From assembly GCF_001283065.1 (NCBI RefSeq), contig NZ_CDMK01000001.1, forward strand, positions 636,910-672,696: a stretch of DNA of 35,787 nucleotides. The letters run 5' to 3'. The notes beneath the pieces are model-generated. The model made no database searches and was not told the DNA's origin. It worked only from the letters and a program-made list of their open reading frames with translations. A program made the position numbers and the translations under genes. This document shows positions 1-9,875 of this stretch, in pieces. Position 1 is the stretch's first letter. Each line of letters begins with the position of its first letter. This DNA is from Helicobacter heilmannii. GTDB taxonomy: Bacteria; Campylobacterota; Campylobacteria; Campylobacterales; Helicobacteraceae.

Positions 1-4
1 CAGC

Positions 5-922
5 ATGCAAGAGCGGGGGCTTACAAGAGCAGACATCTTAAACAAGGCCATGCGGGTCAAAGACGACGAGTTTTACACCCGATACGAGGATGTGCAAAAA
101 GAGTTATCCTGCTACCCCCTAAAAATATGGCGCGATAAAGTCGTGTTTTGTAATTGCGATGATGCGATCGGGGAGAATAGAGATTATAGCGACTCCTCTG
201 CCTTTGCGCTGTATTTTTTAAAGCACTTCTTTAGATTAAAGCTTAAAAAACTCATCTGCACGCATTATGGCAGTAAACAAGATTTATTTAATGCCGGCGC
301 ACGGGGCTATATTTTTACCAAAGAGGGGGCGCACGAGATGCAATACAGCCCGCCTAATTATAACGGAGGCTTTGAAGAAAAGGAGTCCTTAAGGATTTTA
401 CAGAAGGAAGCGGATATTGTGTGCACCAACCCGCCCTTTTCACGGGCGATTGAATATTGGCAAATCCTCATACAAAGTAAAAAGAAATTTATTATTCTCT
501 CCAATGTTACACTCCCCATCAGCACAGCTTGCATTCCCTATTTTGCCAAAAATAAAGTCAGGCCGGGGTTTTCTAGCGTGTATTGGTATTTGAATCCCAA
601 ACGCCAATTAGTACGCGCTGCAGGGCATTTTTTTACCAATTTTCCTATCAAAAATCGAGCGAATATTTCTAGGCTCAAGCTAGTGCCCCTAGAGCACATC
701 CCCGATAGCTATAAAAGATTTGATGATGATGGGGTGTTGCTGGTGGATCACAGCTATATTCCCACAAACTACGATCTGCCCTTTGCGGTGTCGACTAATC
801 CTATTTTAAACGGCGTGTTGGAGTGTGGATATAAAATCGCTGCCATAAAGGAATACACCCCCTGCGTTGAGGGCAAGAGAAAGTTTAAAAGGGTGCTCAT
901 CCAAAGGGTACAGGGAGGCTAG
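5..922 (+). CDS. EcoRI-type adenine-specific DNA methyltransferase (5' end at window edge)
   Basis: This protein resembles the EcoRI modification methylase family, which transfers a methyl group from S-adenosylmethionine to the N6 of adenine. The family signature DEFYT lies near residues 21-25, followed by VVFCNCDD around residues 46-53, and the catalytic NPPF is at residues 142-145 (context DIVCTNPPFS). The 305-residue length is close to that of the family. The first ATG is at base 5, so no ribosome site can be inspected and the true start may lie outside the window; an internal ATG at base 50 (MRVKDDEFYT) is an alternative. No restriction endonuclease is adjacent inside the window; one could lie upstream. 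It converges on luxS with a 16-nt gap. Family assignment is firm; target sequence is unknown. Confidence 0.85.
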   Translation: MQERGLTRADILNKAMRVKDDEFYTRYEDVQKELSCYPLKIWRDKVVFCNCDDAIGENRDYSDSSAFALYFLKHFFRLKLKKLICTHYGSKQDLFNAGARGYIFTKEGAHEMQYSPPNYNGGFEEKESLRILQKEADIVCTNPPFSRAIEYWQILIQSKKKFIILSNVTLPISTACIPYFAKNKVRPGFSSVYWYLNPKRQLVRAAGHFFTNFPIKNRANISRLKLVPLEHIPDSYKRFDDDGVLLVDHSYIPTNYDLPFAVSTNPILNGVLECGYKIAAIKEYTPCVEGKRKFKRVLIQRVQGG

Positions 923-938
923 AGCTTATGCTAACCAA

Positions 939-1400
939 TCACACCCCCACATCCTCCCACTCGGCGCGTTTAGCTAAAAACTCCCTGGCTAAGCCTTGTG
1001 CGCCCTCTAAAGAGTGGCTGGCTGCAAAGCCGCATTGGATTTCATTGCAGGCGGGGACTTCCTTAGCTTGCAGTACATCGTGCATGGTTTTTTCTAGCAA
1101 GTCTAAAATCTCGGCGCGGTTGTCGTGGTTTAGCACCATCAAATAAAAACCAGTTTGGCAGCCCATGGGTGAGAAGTCTAGAACATAGTCGGCGTGATTT
1201 CTTATGAGCTCCGCCACTAAATGCTCTAAAGAGTGCAAACTTGGCATGTCCATATGCGCCTTGTTGGGCTGTTTTAAGCGCACATCGTATTTGACAATCA
1301 CATCGCCCCCAGCACCCACCTTGCGCCCCGCTAGCCGCACATAGGGGGCTTTGACTTTTCTATGGTCTAAATTAAAACTTTCTACATTGGCTTTTTTCAT
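939..1400 (-). CDS. luxS: S-ribosylhomocysteine lyase LuxS
   Basis: LuxS cleaves S-ribosylhomocysteine to homocysteine and the autoinducer-2 precursor DPD. The metal-binding HxxEH motif is visible as H56-S-L-E59-H60, the third zinc ligand is C123 in the context IQCGFAASH, and C81 in MGCQTGFY corresponds to the family's second conserved cysteine. The length of 153 residues is normal. It is the last gene of a minus-strand unit, starting 3 nt after the metB/mccB stop codon. In H. pylori the equivalent trio mccA-mccB-luxS routes homocysteine into cysteine (reverse transsulfuration), so its main role here is probably metabolic, with signalling as a by-product. The same order here supports that reading. 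Confidence 0.97.
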   Translation of the reverse strand: MKKANVESFNLDHRKVKAPYVRLAGRKVGAGGDVIVKYDVRLKQPNKAHMDMPSLHSLEHLVAELIRNHADYVLDFSPMGCQTGFYLMVLNHDNRAEILDLLEKTMHDVLQAKEVPACNEIQCGFAASHSLEGAQGLAREFLAKRAEWEDVGV

Positions 1401-1403
1401 TGG

Positions 1404-3480
<2,077 letters not shown>

Positions 3481-3575
3481 ACACTTCCTTAAAGTTGGCA
3501 ATAGTCTCTATTGTAGCCTTGTAACCTTATTCCAAGCAAAAACGGGGATTTTGTGGGGGTTTTATGACTTCTCTT

Positions 3576-3584
3576 TGCTACAAT
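3576..3584 (+). promoter_or_regulatory. Extended -10 promoter for the ATP-grasp/LRAT pair
   Basis: TG at 3576-3577, one spacer base, then TACAAT at 3579-3584, about 40 nt upstream of the ATG at 3625. Epsilonproteobacterial sigma-70 promoters depend mainly on the extended -10 element, so this is a reasonable promoter although no convincing -35 box is visible. Confidence 0.5.
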
Positions 3585-3624
3585 AACACCAGCGGGTTGC
3601 CGCAATACATTTTTGGAGGATTTC

Positions 3625-4731
3625 ATGAAAAAACATATAGTGTTTTTTGAGGCTGTGGGTGGGACGGACAAGGGCAGAGACGGGCACAGACGCGACACCG
3701 TGCCCATGATGGACTACCTTAGAAAATTGGGCTGGCACGCTGAGGTGGTGCAACTCACCGATGCCCTGTTAAAAGATAGCGAAAAAACCAAGGAAGTGTA
3801 TACATATGTGCAAAAAGTTGCCGATGCTTATGTTTCACGCGTTAATCCGGGCAATCTCAAAGAGGAAAAACTCTACTTTGATTTGCTGCGTAAACTCTGC
3901 GACAATGGCGTGATTGGCATGCCCCACCCCGATGCCATGATTGGCTATGGGGCTAAGGATGCGCTCACAAAACTTGCCGACACCGAGTTAGTCCCCGATG
4001 ACACCTACGCATACTATGACCCCGCTGAGGCAAAACGCATTGGCATCACTTGGGGCGATAAACACGATTTAAAAAAAACCTTCCCCAAAACTTTAGCCAA
4101 GGGTGAGCGGGTTTTAAAACAAAATCGTGGCTCAACAGGCGAGGGCATTTGGCGCGTGCAACTTGAAGGACCTCTGCCTGCGGGAGCTAGCGAAGTGCCC
4201 CTAAATGCTAAAATCAAATGCACTGAAGCGGTGGATAACCATGTGGAGCATAGAGAGCTGGGCGAATTTATGGACTTTTGTGAGAAATATCTAGTCGGGG
4301 ACAATGGCATGCTCGTGGATATGACCTTCTTACCCCGCATTAAAGAGGGCGAGATCCGCATTTTAATGCTCTATAAACACCCCATTTATGTCGTGCATAA
4401 AAAGCCCGCTGAGGGGGCGGATGCCTTTAGTGCCACTCTCTTTAGCGGGGCAAAATACCGTTACGACAAACCCGAGCAATGGGATGACCTGGTGCATTAT
4501 TTCTTAAGGCAACTGCCCCATATCCAAACCAAACTGGGCAATTACGACCTGCCTCTCATTTGGACGGCAGATTTCATTTTAGACACCGATGAGCATGGCA
4601 AGGACAAATACATTCTAGGCGAAATCAACTGCTCTTGCGTGGGCTTTACAACCCCCGTAGAATTCTTAGATAAAACTGCCCGCAAAGTCGCCAATACGAT
4701 CATTGACATTGTGGAAGACAAATTAAGCTAA
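3625..4731 (+). CDS. Cj0069-family ATP-grasp-like protein
   Basis: I recognise this as a member of the family named after Campylobacter Cj0069, whose function is not established. Features that look like an ATP-grasp (glutathione-synthetase-like) ligase are VLKQNRGSTGEGIWRV (a glycine-rich nucleotide loop), EGEIRILMLYKHPIYV, and a late ILGEINCSCVGF, where the E-x-N pattern would bind metal. The start is the ATG at 3625 with GGAGGA 4 nt before it; a TTG 12 nt upstream is in frame but overlaps that ribosome site. The length is 368 residues. It is followed 52 nt later by an LRAT/NlpC-P60-like gene on the same strand. The ATP-grasp assignment is an inference from these motifs; the substrate is unknown. 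Confidence 0.85.
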   Translation: MKKHIVFFEAVGGTDKGRDGHRRDTVPMMDYLRKLGWHAEVVQLTDALLKDSEKTKEVYTYVQKVADAYVSRVNPGNLKEEKLYFDLLRKLCDNGVIGMPHPDAMIGYGAKDALTKLADTELVPDDTYAYYDPAEAKRIGITWGDKHDLKKTFPKTLAKGERVLKQNRGSTGEGIWRVQLEGPLPAGASEVPLNAKIKCTEAVDNHVEHRELGEFMDFCEKYLVGDNGMLVDMTFLPRIKEGEIRILMLYKHPIYVVHKKPAEGADAFSATLFSGAKYRYDKPEQWDDLVHYFLRQLPHIQTKLGNYDLPLIWTADFILDTDEHGKDKYILGEINCSCVGFTTPVEFLDKTARKVANTIIDIVEDKLS

Positions 4732-4783
4732 GGCCGGGGGCTTTACCCTAATGGTGGTGTTTTACCCCTCTTAAAGGATTTTT

Positions 4784-5293
4784 ATGTTACCGCTCATCTT
4801 TGGTTTGCCGGCCGCCTTAAATTTTGCCGAGTCCTTCATTGACAATGTCTTTAGAGACAAAGTTACCCCCAAACTGGGGAGCATTTTATATTGCCGTCTT
4901 GTGGGCCCCACCACCCACACAGGGATTTATGTTGGCGATCAACAGATTGTGGAGCTCTTAGGCTCGGGTGAGGTGAAGCTCTCTAGCCCTAAAGAATTCA
5001 TCAGTGGAACACAAGCGATGAGTATTTATATTTCTTGCAAGGGGAGCGAAGCGGTGGGCTTTGCCGATGCCGCACAAAGGGCAAAGAGCCTTGTGGGCCA
5101 AACCTTAAATTATCCTGCAATGGGCATTCCCACAGAAAAGCATGAGTACAACTGCCATTGTTTTGTCTATGAGTGCCTGACCGGCGCGCACGACAGCCAA
5201 AAATGGACATTGCTCGACATTGAAGCCGAGTTTCGGGGCAAATACTTTGACAACTGGCGAGTGTGGGATTTAAAGAGCGAGGAGTTGTTTTAG
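4784..5293 (+). CDS. LRAT-domain (NlpC/P60-like) protein
   Basis: A 169-residue protein with the circularly permuted papain-like signature of the LRAT/NlpC-P60 superfamily. The histidine is H45 in THTGIYVGD, and the catalytic-type cysteine is C124 in YNCHCFVYECLTG, matching the family's NCxxF pattern. The N-terminus is short and hydrophobic (LPLIFGLPAALNF), which could be a membrane anchor or weak signal. AAAGGA lies 7 nt before the ATG. Members act as acyltransferases, phospholipases or amidases; which applies here cannot be told. Its position directly after the ATP-grasp gene suggests a functional pair. A run of eleven C residues begins 7 nt after its stop codon. Confidence 0.8.
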   Translation: MLPLIFGLPAALNFAESFIDNVFRDKVTPKLGSILYCRLVGPTTHTGIYVGDQQIVELLGSGEVKLSSPKEFISGTQAMSIYISCKGSEAVGFADAAQRAKSLVGQTLNYPAMGIPTEKHEYNCHCFVYECLTGAHDSQKWTLLDIEAEFRGKYFDNWRVWDLKSEELF

Positions 5294-5299
5294 CACCAA

Positions 5300-5310
5300 C
5301 CCCCCCCCCC
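5300..5310. repeat. Homopolymeric C11 (G11) tract
   Basis: Eleven consecutive C bases lie between the LRAT stop codon and the 3' end of the convergent DUF285 gene. Tracts of this length are typical slipped-strand (phase-variation) sites in Helicobacter, but this one is outside both visible reading frames. Confidence 0.9.
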
Positions 5311-5323
5311 ACCTCAAAAGTCC

Positions 5324-6224
5324 CTATTCAAGCCATGATGGCCTTTCATCTAGCGCACCACAGCCCTCAAACATCTCCTCCATTTTGCCCTCCTCCACGC
5401 TATCTGTATCCCAATCCTCTAAGTCTTGGTTAAATTGGACGCAATTTTTAAACATGTAACTCATGTCCGTAACGCTACTCACATCCCAGTCTTCTAAATC
5501 TTGGTTAAACGCCACGCACCCATTAAACATGCCACCCATATCGGCAACACTGCTTATATCCCACGACAATAGGGGTTGGTTAAACGCCACGCAGAGCCGA
5601 AACATCGCCCCCATGTCTGTAACACGAGCTACATTCCAGCTCTCTAATTTTTGGTTAAAGGCAGCGCATCCATAGAAATGTGGCTCATATCCGTAACGCT
5701 AGAGACATCCCACTTGTCTAAGGGCTGGTTAAACTCGGTGTAATGGCAAACATCCCACTCATATCTGTAACCCCACTCACATCCCAGCCTGAGATGTCCC
5801 CATTAAAGTGGATCGCCCCGGCAAACATGCAATCCATCCGCATCGCTTGACTCACATCCCATGTTTCAATCCCGCTAAAATCCTTGCAGGTGAAGACCTC
5901 CTCTTTGCTGAACCACGCGCACCCACTCCGCACCGAGGACTTGCGCAGTTGTGCCGCTTGCTCTTGCGCTCCCGTTTGCATGCGTCTCAAGTTGGCTTGC
6001 ATCTCCCTAGCTTGGTCTGCCCCTAGCAAGGCTACAATCCCGCTAAAATCCATGTCCTCATCTTCCTCATCTTCCTCATCAAGGTAGGGGTTTTCTAAAT
6101 TGCTAAAGATGTACCTAAAATTTTTTACTCCGCTCACATCTATTTCATCTAACAAAATCTCCTCATTTTGCACCAATTCCTTCAGCTCGGCGTTGCTCGT
6201 GGGGAAGTATTTTTTCACCACCAC
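5324..6224 (-). pseudogene. DUF285 (BspA-like) repeat protein, frameshifted
   Basis: The C-terminal half consists of tandem repeats of the pattern VTDMSxMFxxCxxFNQxLxxWDVSS, the DUF285 unit known from Mycoplasma and other surface proteins. The reading frame changes twice: once in 5734-5747, where MFA should lead into FNQPLDKWD, and again in 5674-5680, where ATG-TTC has lost one base (SHM-FYGCAAFNQ). All three minus frames are needed to read through. The N-terminal part (6224 downward) starts at consecutive GTG codons, and its frame stays open upstream to about 6320 without an ATG, so the 5' end may be missing too. Repeat proteins like this are usually surface exposed, but no signal peptide is visible. 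Probably inactive. Confidence 0.8.
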
Positions 6225-6414
6225 AGCGGGGCGGGTATCGATGGGCTCTAGGCTACTGATTACCCGTTGAAGAACGCCAAAACAAAAACCCCTCCCCTGA
6301 TCGACCGTGCGTGTACCTATTTAGCATTAGGGTCTTGGAGACTGAGAACTTTTATCGTTTTTAGTGGATCGATGTATTCAAGTGCAAAACAGGCAAAACC
6401 AATTAAACTAGGGC

Positions 6415-7569
6415 ATGTACAGCACCAAAACCAAACCCAAGAACCTTTTTACATCCGCAACCCTCAGTGTCGCCTCCATTAAAAAGCTAGGGGCACAAAA
6501 GTCTGATGCTAATCTGCACACTTTGTTAGAGCTGTTTAATCAAGATGATTTAGACATTGATTTAAAACGCGAGATCGTTTCTTCCATTGGACGGCACCAG
6601 GACAACGATAAAATTTTGGCCTTTTTGAGCCAAGAAGCCTTTAAAACGCACTTTATGGAGGTCATCTACCAAATGTTGCGCACCTGCCTTTACAAGGCCA
6701 AAACCGATCCACGTTTTGCCACTTTAAGGGATCAAATTTTAAAGCATTATAACAACGAAGTGATGGATAAAATGCTCGAGTTCCACCAACACCGCCAGCA
6801 GCACAAAAGCCCCAAGAGATCAACCCCCCAAATCACACAACCTAGCCTGCTTGTGGGCGATAACTGTCTCACCCTGCAACAAATCCAAGACCAACAAATC
6901 CAACTCATTTTCACCTCCCCGCCCTATTACAACGCCAGGGTGTATAGCGACTATGCTAACTACCAAGAGTATTTAAAGCACATGCAAGAGACCCTAGAGC
7001 AATGTTTTAGGATTTTAGAGGACGGGCGTTTCATCGTGGTGAATGTCTCGCCCGTGATCATCAAGCGCCCCGGGCGCGAGTTTGAGAGCAGGCGCTACCC
7101 GATCCATTTTGACTTCCACACCATTTTAAGCCAAAGTGGGTTTTATTTTCTCGATGAGATCATTTGGATCAAACCTGAGTATTCTGTGCCTAACCGCGTG
7201 GCCGGCTATTTGCAAAGCAAAAAACCCCTAAGCTACAAACCCAACTGCATTACCGAAAGCTTGCTCGTTTATCGCAAAAACGCGCCTTTTTTGCTAGATA
7301 AAAATCTTAAAAGATATGATAAATCCCTTAAAAATGATGAAGAAGTAGACAGCACAAATTGCTGGTACATTGCGCCTAAATCCAGCAAGGATCACCCCGC
7401 CGTGTTCCCTGAAGAGCTGTGCGCGCGGGTGTTGAAATACTATTCTTTTCAAGGCGATATTGTGTGCGACCCCTTTGCAGGAAGCGGGACTTTTGGTAGA
7501 GTAGCGCAAGAAATGGGGCGCATTCCTCTTTTATGTGAGCAAAATAAAGAATATGCCATGCGTTTGTAA
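6415..7569 (+). CDS. DNA methyltransferase (TSPPY type, beta-class order), apparently solitary
   Basis: A 384-residue S-adenosylmethionine-dependent DNA methyltransferase. Motif IV is TSPPY at residues 167-171 and motif I is DPFAGSG at residues 352-358, so the catalytic motif precedes the AdoMet motif (beta-class order). SPPY is most common in N4-cytosine enzymes, but adenine enzymes also occur, so the modified base is uncertain. Residues about 30-125 are a helical, HEAT-like region (HTLLELFNQDDLDID, REIVSSIGRHQDNDKI), which is unusual as an N-terminal extension. The ATG at 6415 has only a weak ribosome site (ACTAGGG), so the start is not certain. No intact endonuclease is next to it; the decayed gene just downstream could be its lost partner, but I cannot show that. 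Confidence 0.85.
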   Translation: MYSTKTKPKNLFTSATLSVASIKKLGAQKSDANLHTLLELFNQDDLDIDLKREIVSSIGRHQDNDKILAFLSQEAFKTHFMEVIYQMLRTCLYKAKTDPRFATLRDQILKHYNNEVMDKMLEFHQHRQQHKSPKRSTPQITQPSLLVGDNCLTLQQIQDQQIQLIFTSPPYYNARVYSDYANYQEYLKHMQETLEQCFRILEDGRFIVVNVSPVIIKRPGREFESRRYPIHFDFHTILSQSGFYFLDEIIWIKPEYSVPNRVAGYLQSKKPLSYKPNCITESLLVYRKNAPFLLDKNLKRYDKSLKNDEEVDSTNCWYIAPKSSKDHPAVFPEELCARVLKYYSFQGDIVCDPFAGSGTFGRVAQEMGRIPLLCEQNKEYAMRL

Positions 7570-7598
7570 TAAAGGGGGTATGGAGTGTGTTTGCACCC

Positions 7599-8320
7599 AT
7601 TTCGTGTAACAAGTTTCGGTTTTATAAAGAGAAGTGTTTAGAGGTGAGTGGCGATAAAGTGTTTTTATCACAAAACCATAAGATTTTATTCGAGTTGTTG
7701 TTGCTTGGGGGGTTTAAGGTTGCTAAGGAGCGGTGGTGTTTAGTGTGAGCCGGTATATGTCGGTGTCGCATTTGTGTAGTTTGGTAGAACCCGATTTTTA
7801 TAAGAAGTTGGAGCGGTTGTTGGGGTGATTTGTGTGTGGCTAGGATTAATGCGGACATGTTGGTGCAAAGAGCGGAGTTGGTGGATAATGGGAATAGGCA
7901 TGGGTTGGAGTGGAGTTCGTTAAATTTTGATAAGGATGTGTGTGTTGAGTTATCTTTGGAGCGTTGGGAGTTTTAGAACGAGTGTATGGTTTTATGTGAG
8001 GGGATAAGTTTAACGCGTTGTTGGTTTGGTTGCATGAGCCGACGCGTTTTGAGGGGTTGTGGTGTCCTATGGCGTTATGGGCGATTTTAGCGTATTTGTT
8101 GGTGTACCGGGGGCGTTTAGAGGAGCTAGGGGTTCGGGTTGTGTTGGATTTAGATGAGTTACTGGTGCTTTTGGTAGTGATAGATTGCTATACTCTAGTG
8201 GATGTGCGTAAATTGAAAAAAGATGTGTTGAAAGAGCATGTGGGGGCGTTTTGTCAAGAGTGGTTTGGTGTAGAGTTTAAAGTGGGAGATTTTGGACGGA
8301 TTGTGTGTGCGTTGAGTTAG
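7599..8320 (+). pseudogene. Decayed gene of unknown function, several frameshifts
   Basis: Reading across frames gives one plausible protein of about 235 residues in four pieces. They are FRFYKEKCLEVSGDKVFLSQ onward to 7749, SRYMSVSHLCSLVEPDFYKK to about 7828, VARINADMLVQRAELVDN to 7976, and then an intact last piece from about 8000 ending ...FGRIVCALS at 8320 (an internal ATG at 8018 gives 100 residues). Breaks occur near 7746, 7830 and 7975-8005. The coding strand is strikingly G/T-rich with many TTG and GTG codons, unlike the neighbours, which suggests foreign origin. I do not recognise the family. It starts about 30 nt after the methyltransferase, so a lost restriction endonuclease is one possibility; that is a guess from position only. 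Confidence 0.5.
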
Positions 8321-8434
8321 AGTTGGTGTTGCGTTGCTGGTGTTTTGAGGGTTTATGCTTAGAGGCTTGTCTAGTTGTATTGCTTACTAGGGAGAGGTCT
8401 AAGCAGTACACGGGGTTGTGATAGCATGTTTTGG

Positions 8435-8990
8435 TTAAAAGCTTTGGCGTATCCGTGTGATTCTATAAATTATGGTGGATGGGTTGTCTTTTGATGATGC
8501 AGTGTTTGGGGGATTTTCACTTTGGCTTAGAGTTTCTAGTTGTTCTGTGGTAATATTCAGTATATGCACAGCTTGGGGGAGCTTGTAGGCGTTTTGGATA
8601 TTGTGGGTGTTTGGGCTGTCTGTTCGTACCATTTGTCCGATGGTTTCATTTTTAGGGATATCTTCGCCAAACCCACACACATAGCCCCAATTATATAATC
8701 TGTTGGGCATTGTAAATCAGTATCTTTCTTAGAATAAGAACGCTTTAGAAACATCTTTGCTTACACCCAGTCCTTGGTTATACATCTTCTGCACCCTTAA
8801 TGTCCACTAAATTGTGCTCTGCAATCGCCTCTTGCTCGGCAGGACTGTATTCTCAAAGCATAAAGGAAAGCACTCACCCCCTACAAAGGTGCTACAAAGC
8901 AGGCTCAAGTTTTGGAGCGAAACACACGGCCTCCAAATACAGGTACAGCCCTCTATCGTTCCTAAAAACCCTCCGATTTGAGCATGGCTA
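8435..8990 (-). pseudogene. Sel1-repeat (Hcp-like) protein remnant
   Basis: On the minus strand the text MYNQGLGVSKDVSKAFLF, then LYNWGYVCGFGEDIPKNETI, then KWYEQTAQTP can be read in different frames. This matches the Sel1-like repeat pattern (YxxGxGVxKDxxKAxxWYxKAA). Stops and frame changes occur between and within the repeats, for example a stop directly after AFLF near 8726. Further upstream, EYSPAEQEAIAEHNLVDIKGA reads in yet another frame. Sel1-repeat proteins in Helicobacter include the secreted cysteine-rich Hcp family. The remnant is too damaged to assign to a member, and the boundaries are approximate. Confidence 0.5.
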
Positions 8991-9300
8991 ATTACATCCC
9001 GCTTTGGAGTCGGCAAATCTCTTTAAAATCCAGTGCTACGATATTGCAAAAGCCCAACCTCTCTAAGCCCCTTTGCGTGCTGTGCACATCAAAGTTGGCA
9101 CAAACAATCCATTTATCCTTCAAGTTCTAAGGTTTGCGGGCTAGATAGTCAGGGTGGTTGTAGAAAACATGGAGCATATCTGCCCTTACATGGTGCTTAA
9201 CGCCATCTTGTCACTTTGGTGTTTGTGTCATCACCTGGTTATCAGTTAAAATGTGTGCAGACTTGCACAATAAAAGGATAACAGGCGTGGTATAGTAGTG
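8991..9300 (-). pseudogene. Unidentified coding debris
   Basis: The minus strand shows protein-like text broken by stops and a frame change: VHYYTTPVILLLCKSAHI from 9300, GVKHHVRADMLHVFYNHPDY, and KWIVCANFDVHSTQRGLER ending near 9005. The pieces look like former coding sequence, not random frames, but I do not recognise the family and cannot define the ends. Confidence 0.3.
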
Positions 9301-9442
9301 CACGCTATCGCCCTTGTGGGGGGGTTTAAGGAGGTTTTGTAGGCAATTTAGTCATACAGGGTGAGGTTATGGTTATGCTGTGCGTAGTGGGGGGGTTTTT
9401 GAGGGTTTTCTTACTTCCATTTTTTTGATGCACTCCCCATAA

Positions 9443-9468
9443 CTAAAGTTAGAGGATTCTAACTTTAG
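9443..9468. repeat. Perfect 11-bp inverted repeat (hairpin, 4-nt loop)
   Basis: CTAAAGTTAGA at 9443-9453 pairs perfectly with TCTAACTTTAG at 9458-9468 around a GGAT loop. It has no U-tract, so it is not a typical terminator. It is the strongest of a group of hairpins in 9443-9783. Confidence 0.8.
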
Positions 9469-9613
9469 CAAGGATCGTGGTTTTGAGTCAACTCCACATT
9501 GGAGTCTTGTATTCCCTATTCCAAAAAATGGATGCTCCAACCACAAGGACTTTACCCCGATTGTAATTTGGATACTGGCATAAGATTGCAATGTTAACCT
9601 TAGTCCAACTTAG

Positions 9614-9658
9614 CTAAAGCTAGGGGCTTTAGAGCGCAAGACATAAGTTTGGTGTCTT
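9614..9658. repeat. Two adjacent short hairpins
   Basis: CTAAAGC (9614-9620) pairs with GCTTTAG (9626-9632) around 5 nt, and AAGACA (9638-9643) pairs with TGTCTT (9653-9658) around 9 nt. The close packing suggests a structured RNA or the end of a mobile element. No protein-coding reading was found here. Confidence 0.6.
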
Positions 9659-9753
9659 AAGTCCAGCTTCCAAGCATGTTTGGGATAGATAAGTTCCCCC
9701 CTCCAAAGGGGGTCGTAAGCACCCGTCCATGCGGTTGCAACGATTGTCTATGA

Positions 9754-9783
9754 GCCAAGCACCTCGCCTTTTTCTAGCTTGGC
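9754..9783. repeat. 7-bp inverted repeat downstream of dnaK
   Basis: GCCAAGC (9754-9760) pairs with GCTTGGC (9777-9783) around a 16-nt loop. It lies about 95 nt beyond the dnaK stop codon on the minus strand. Without a clear U-run it is only a weak terminator candidate. The rest of 9591-9875 holds no gene I can see. Confidence 0.4.
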
Positions 9784-9875
9784 ACAACCCCCCTTTGCTC
9801 TAGGGCGTACATGCGTCTAGGCAACTTTAGGGTTAGGATATGTTAAAGCTTCAGATGCCCTAAGTACCACAACAC

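Noticed and set aside
6267-6482. A 71-residue plus-strand frame before the methyltransferase
   Set aside because: No ribosome site or recognisable domain; it overlaps the methyltransferase start and the open 5' extension of the DUF285 gene.
9373-9591. A 72-residue minus-strand frame possibly from a transposase
   Set aside because: The text matches no transposase motif I know, and the perfect hairpin within it indicates noncoding DNA.
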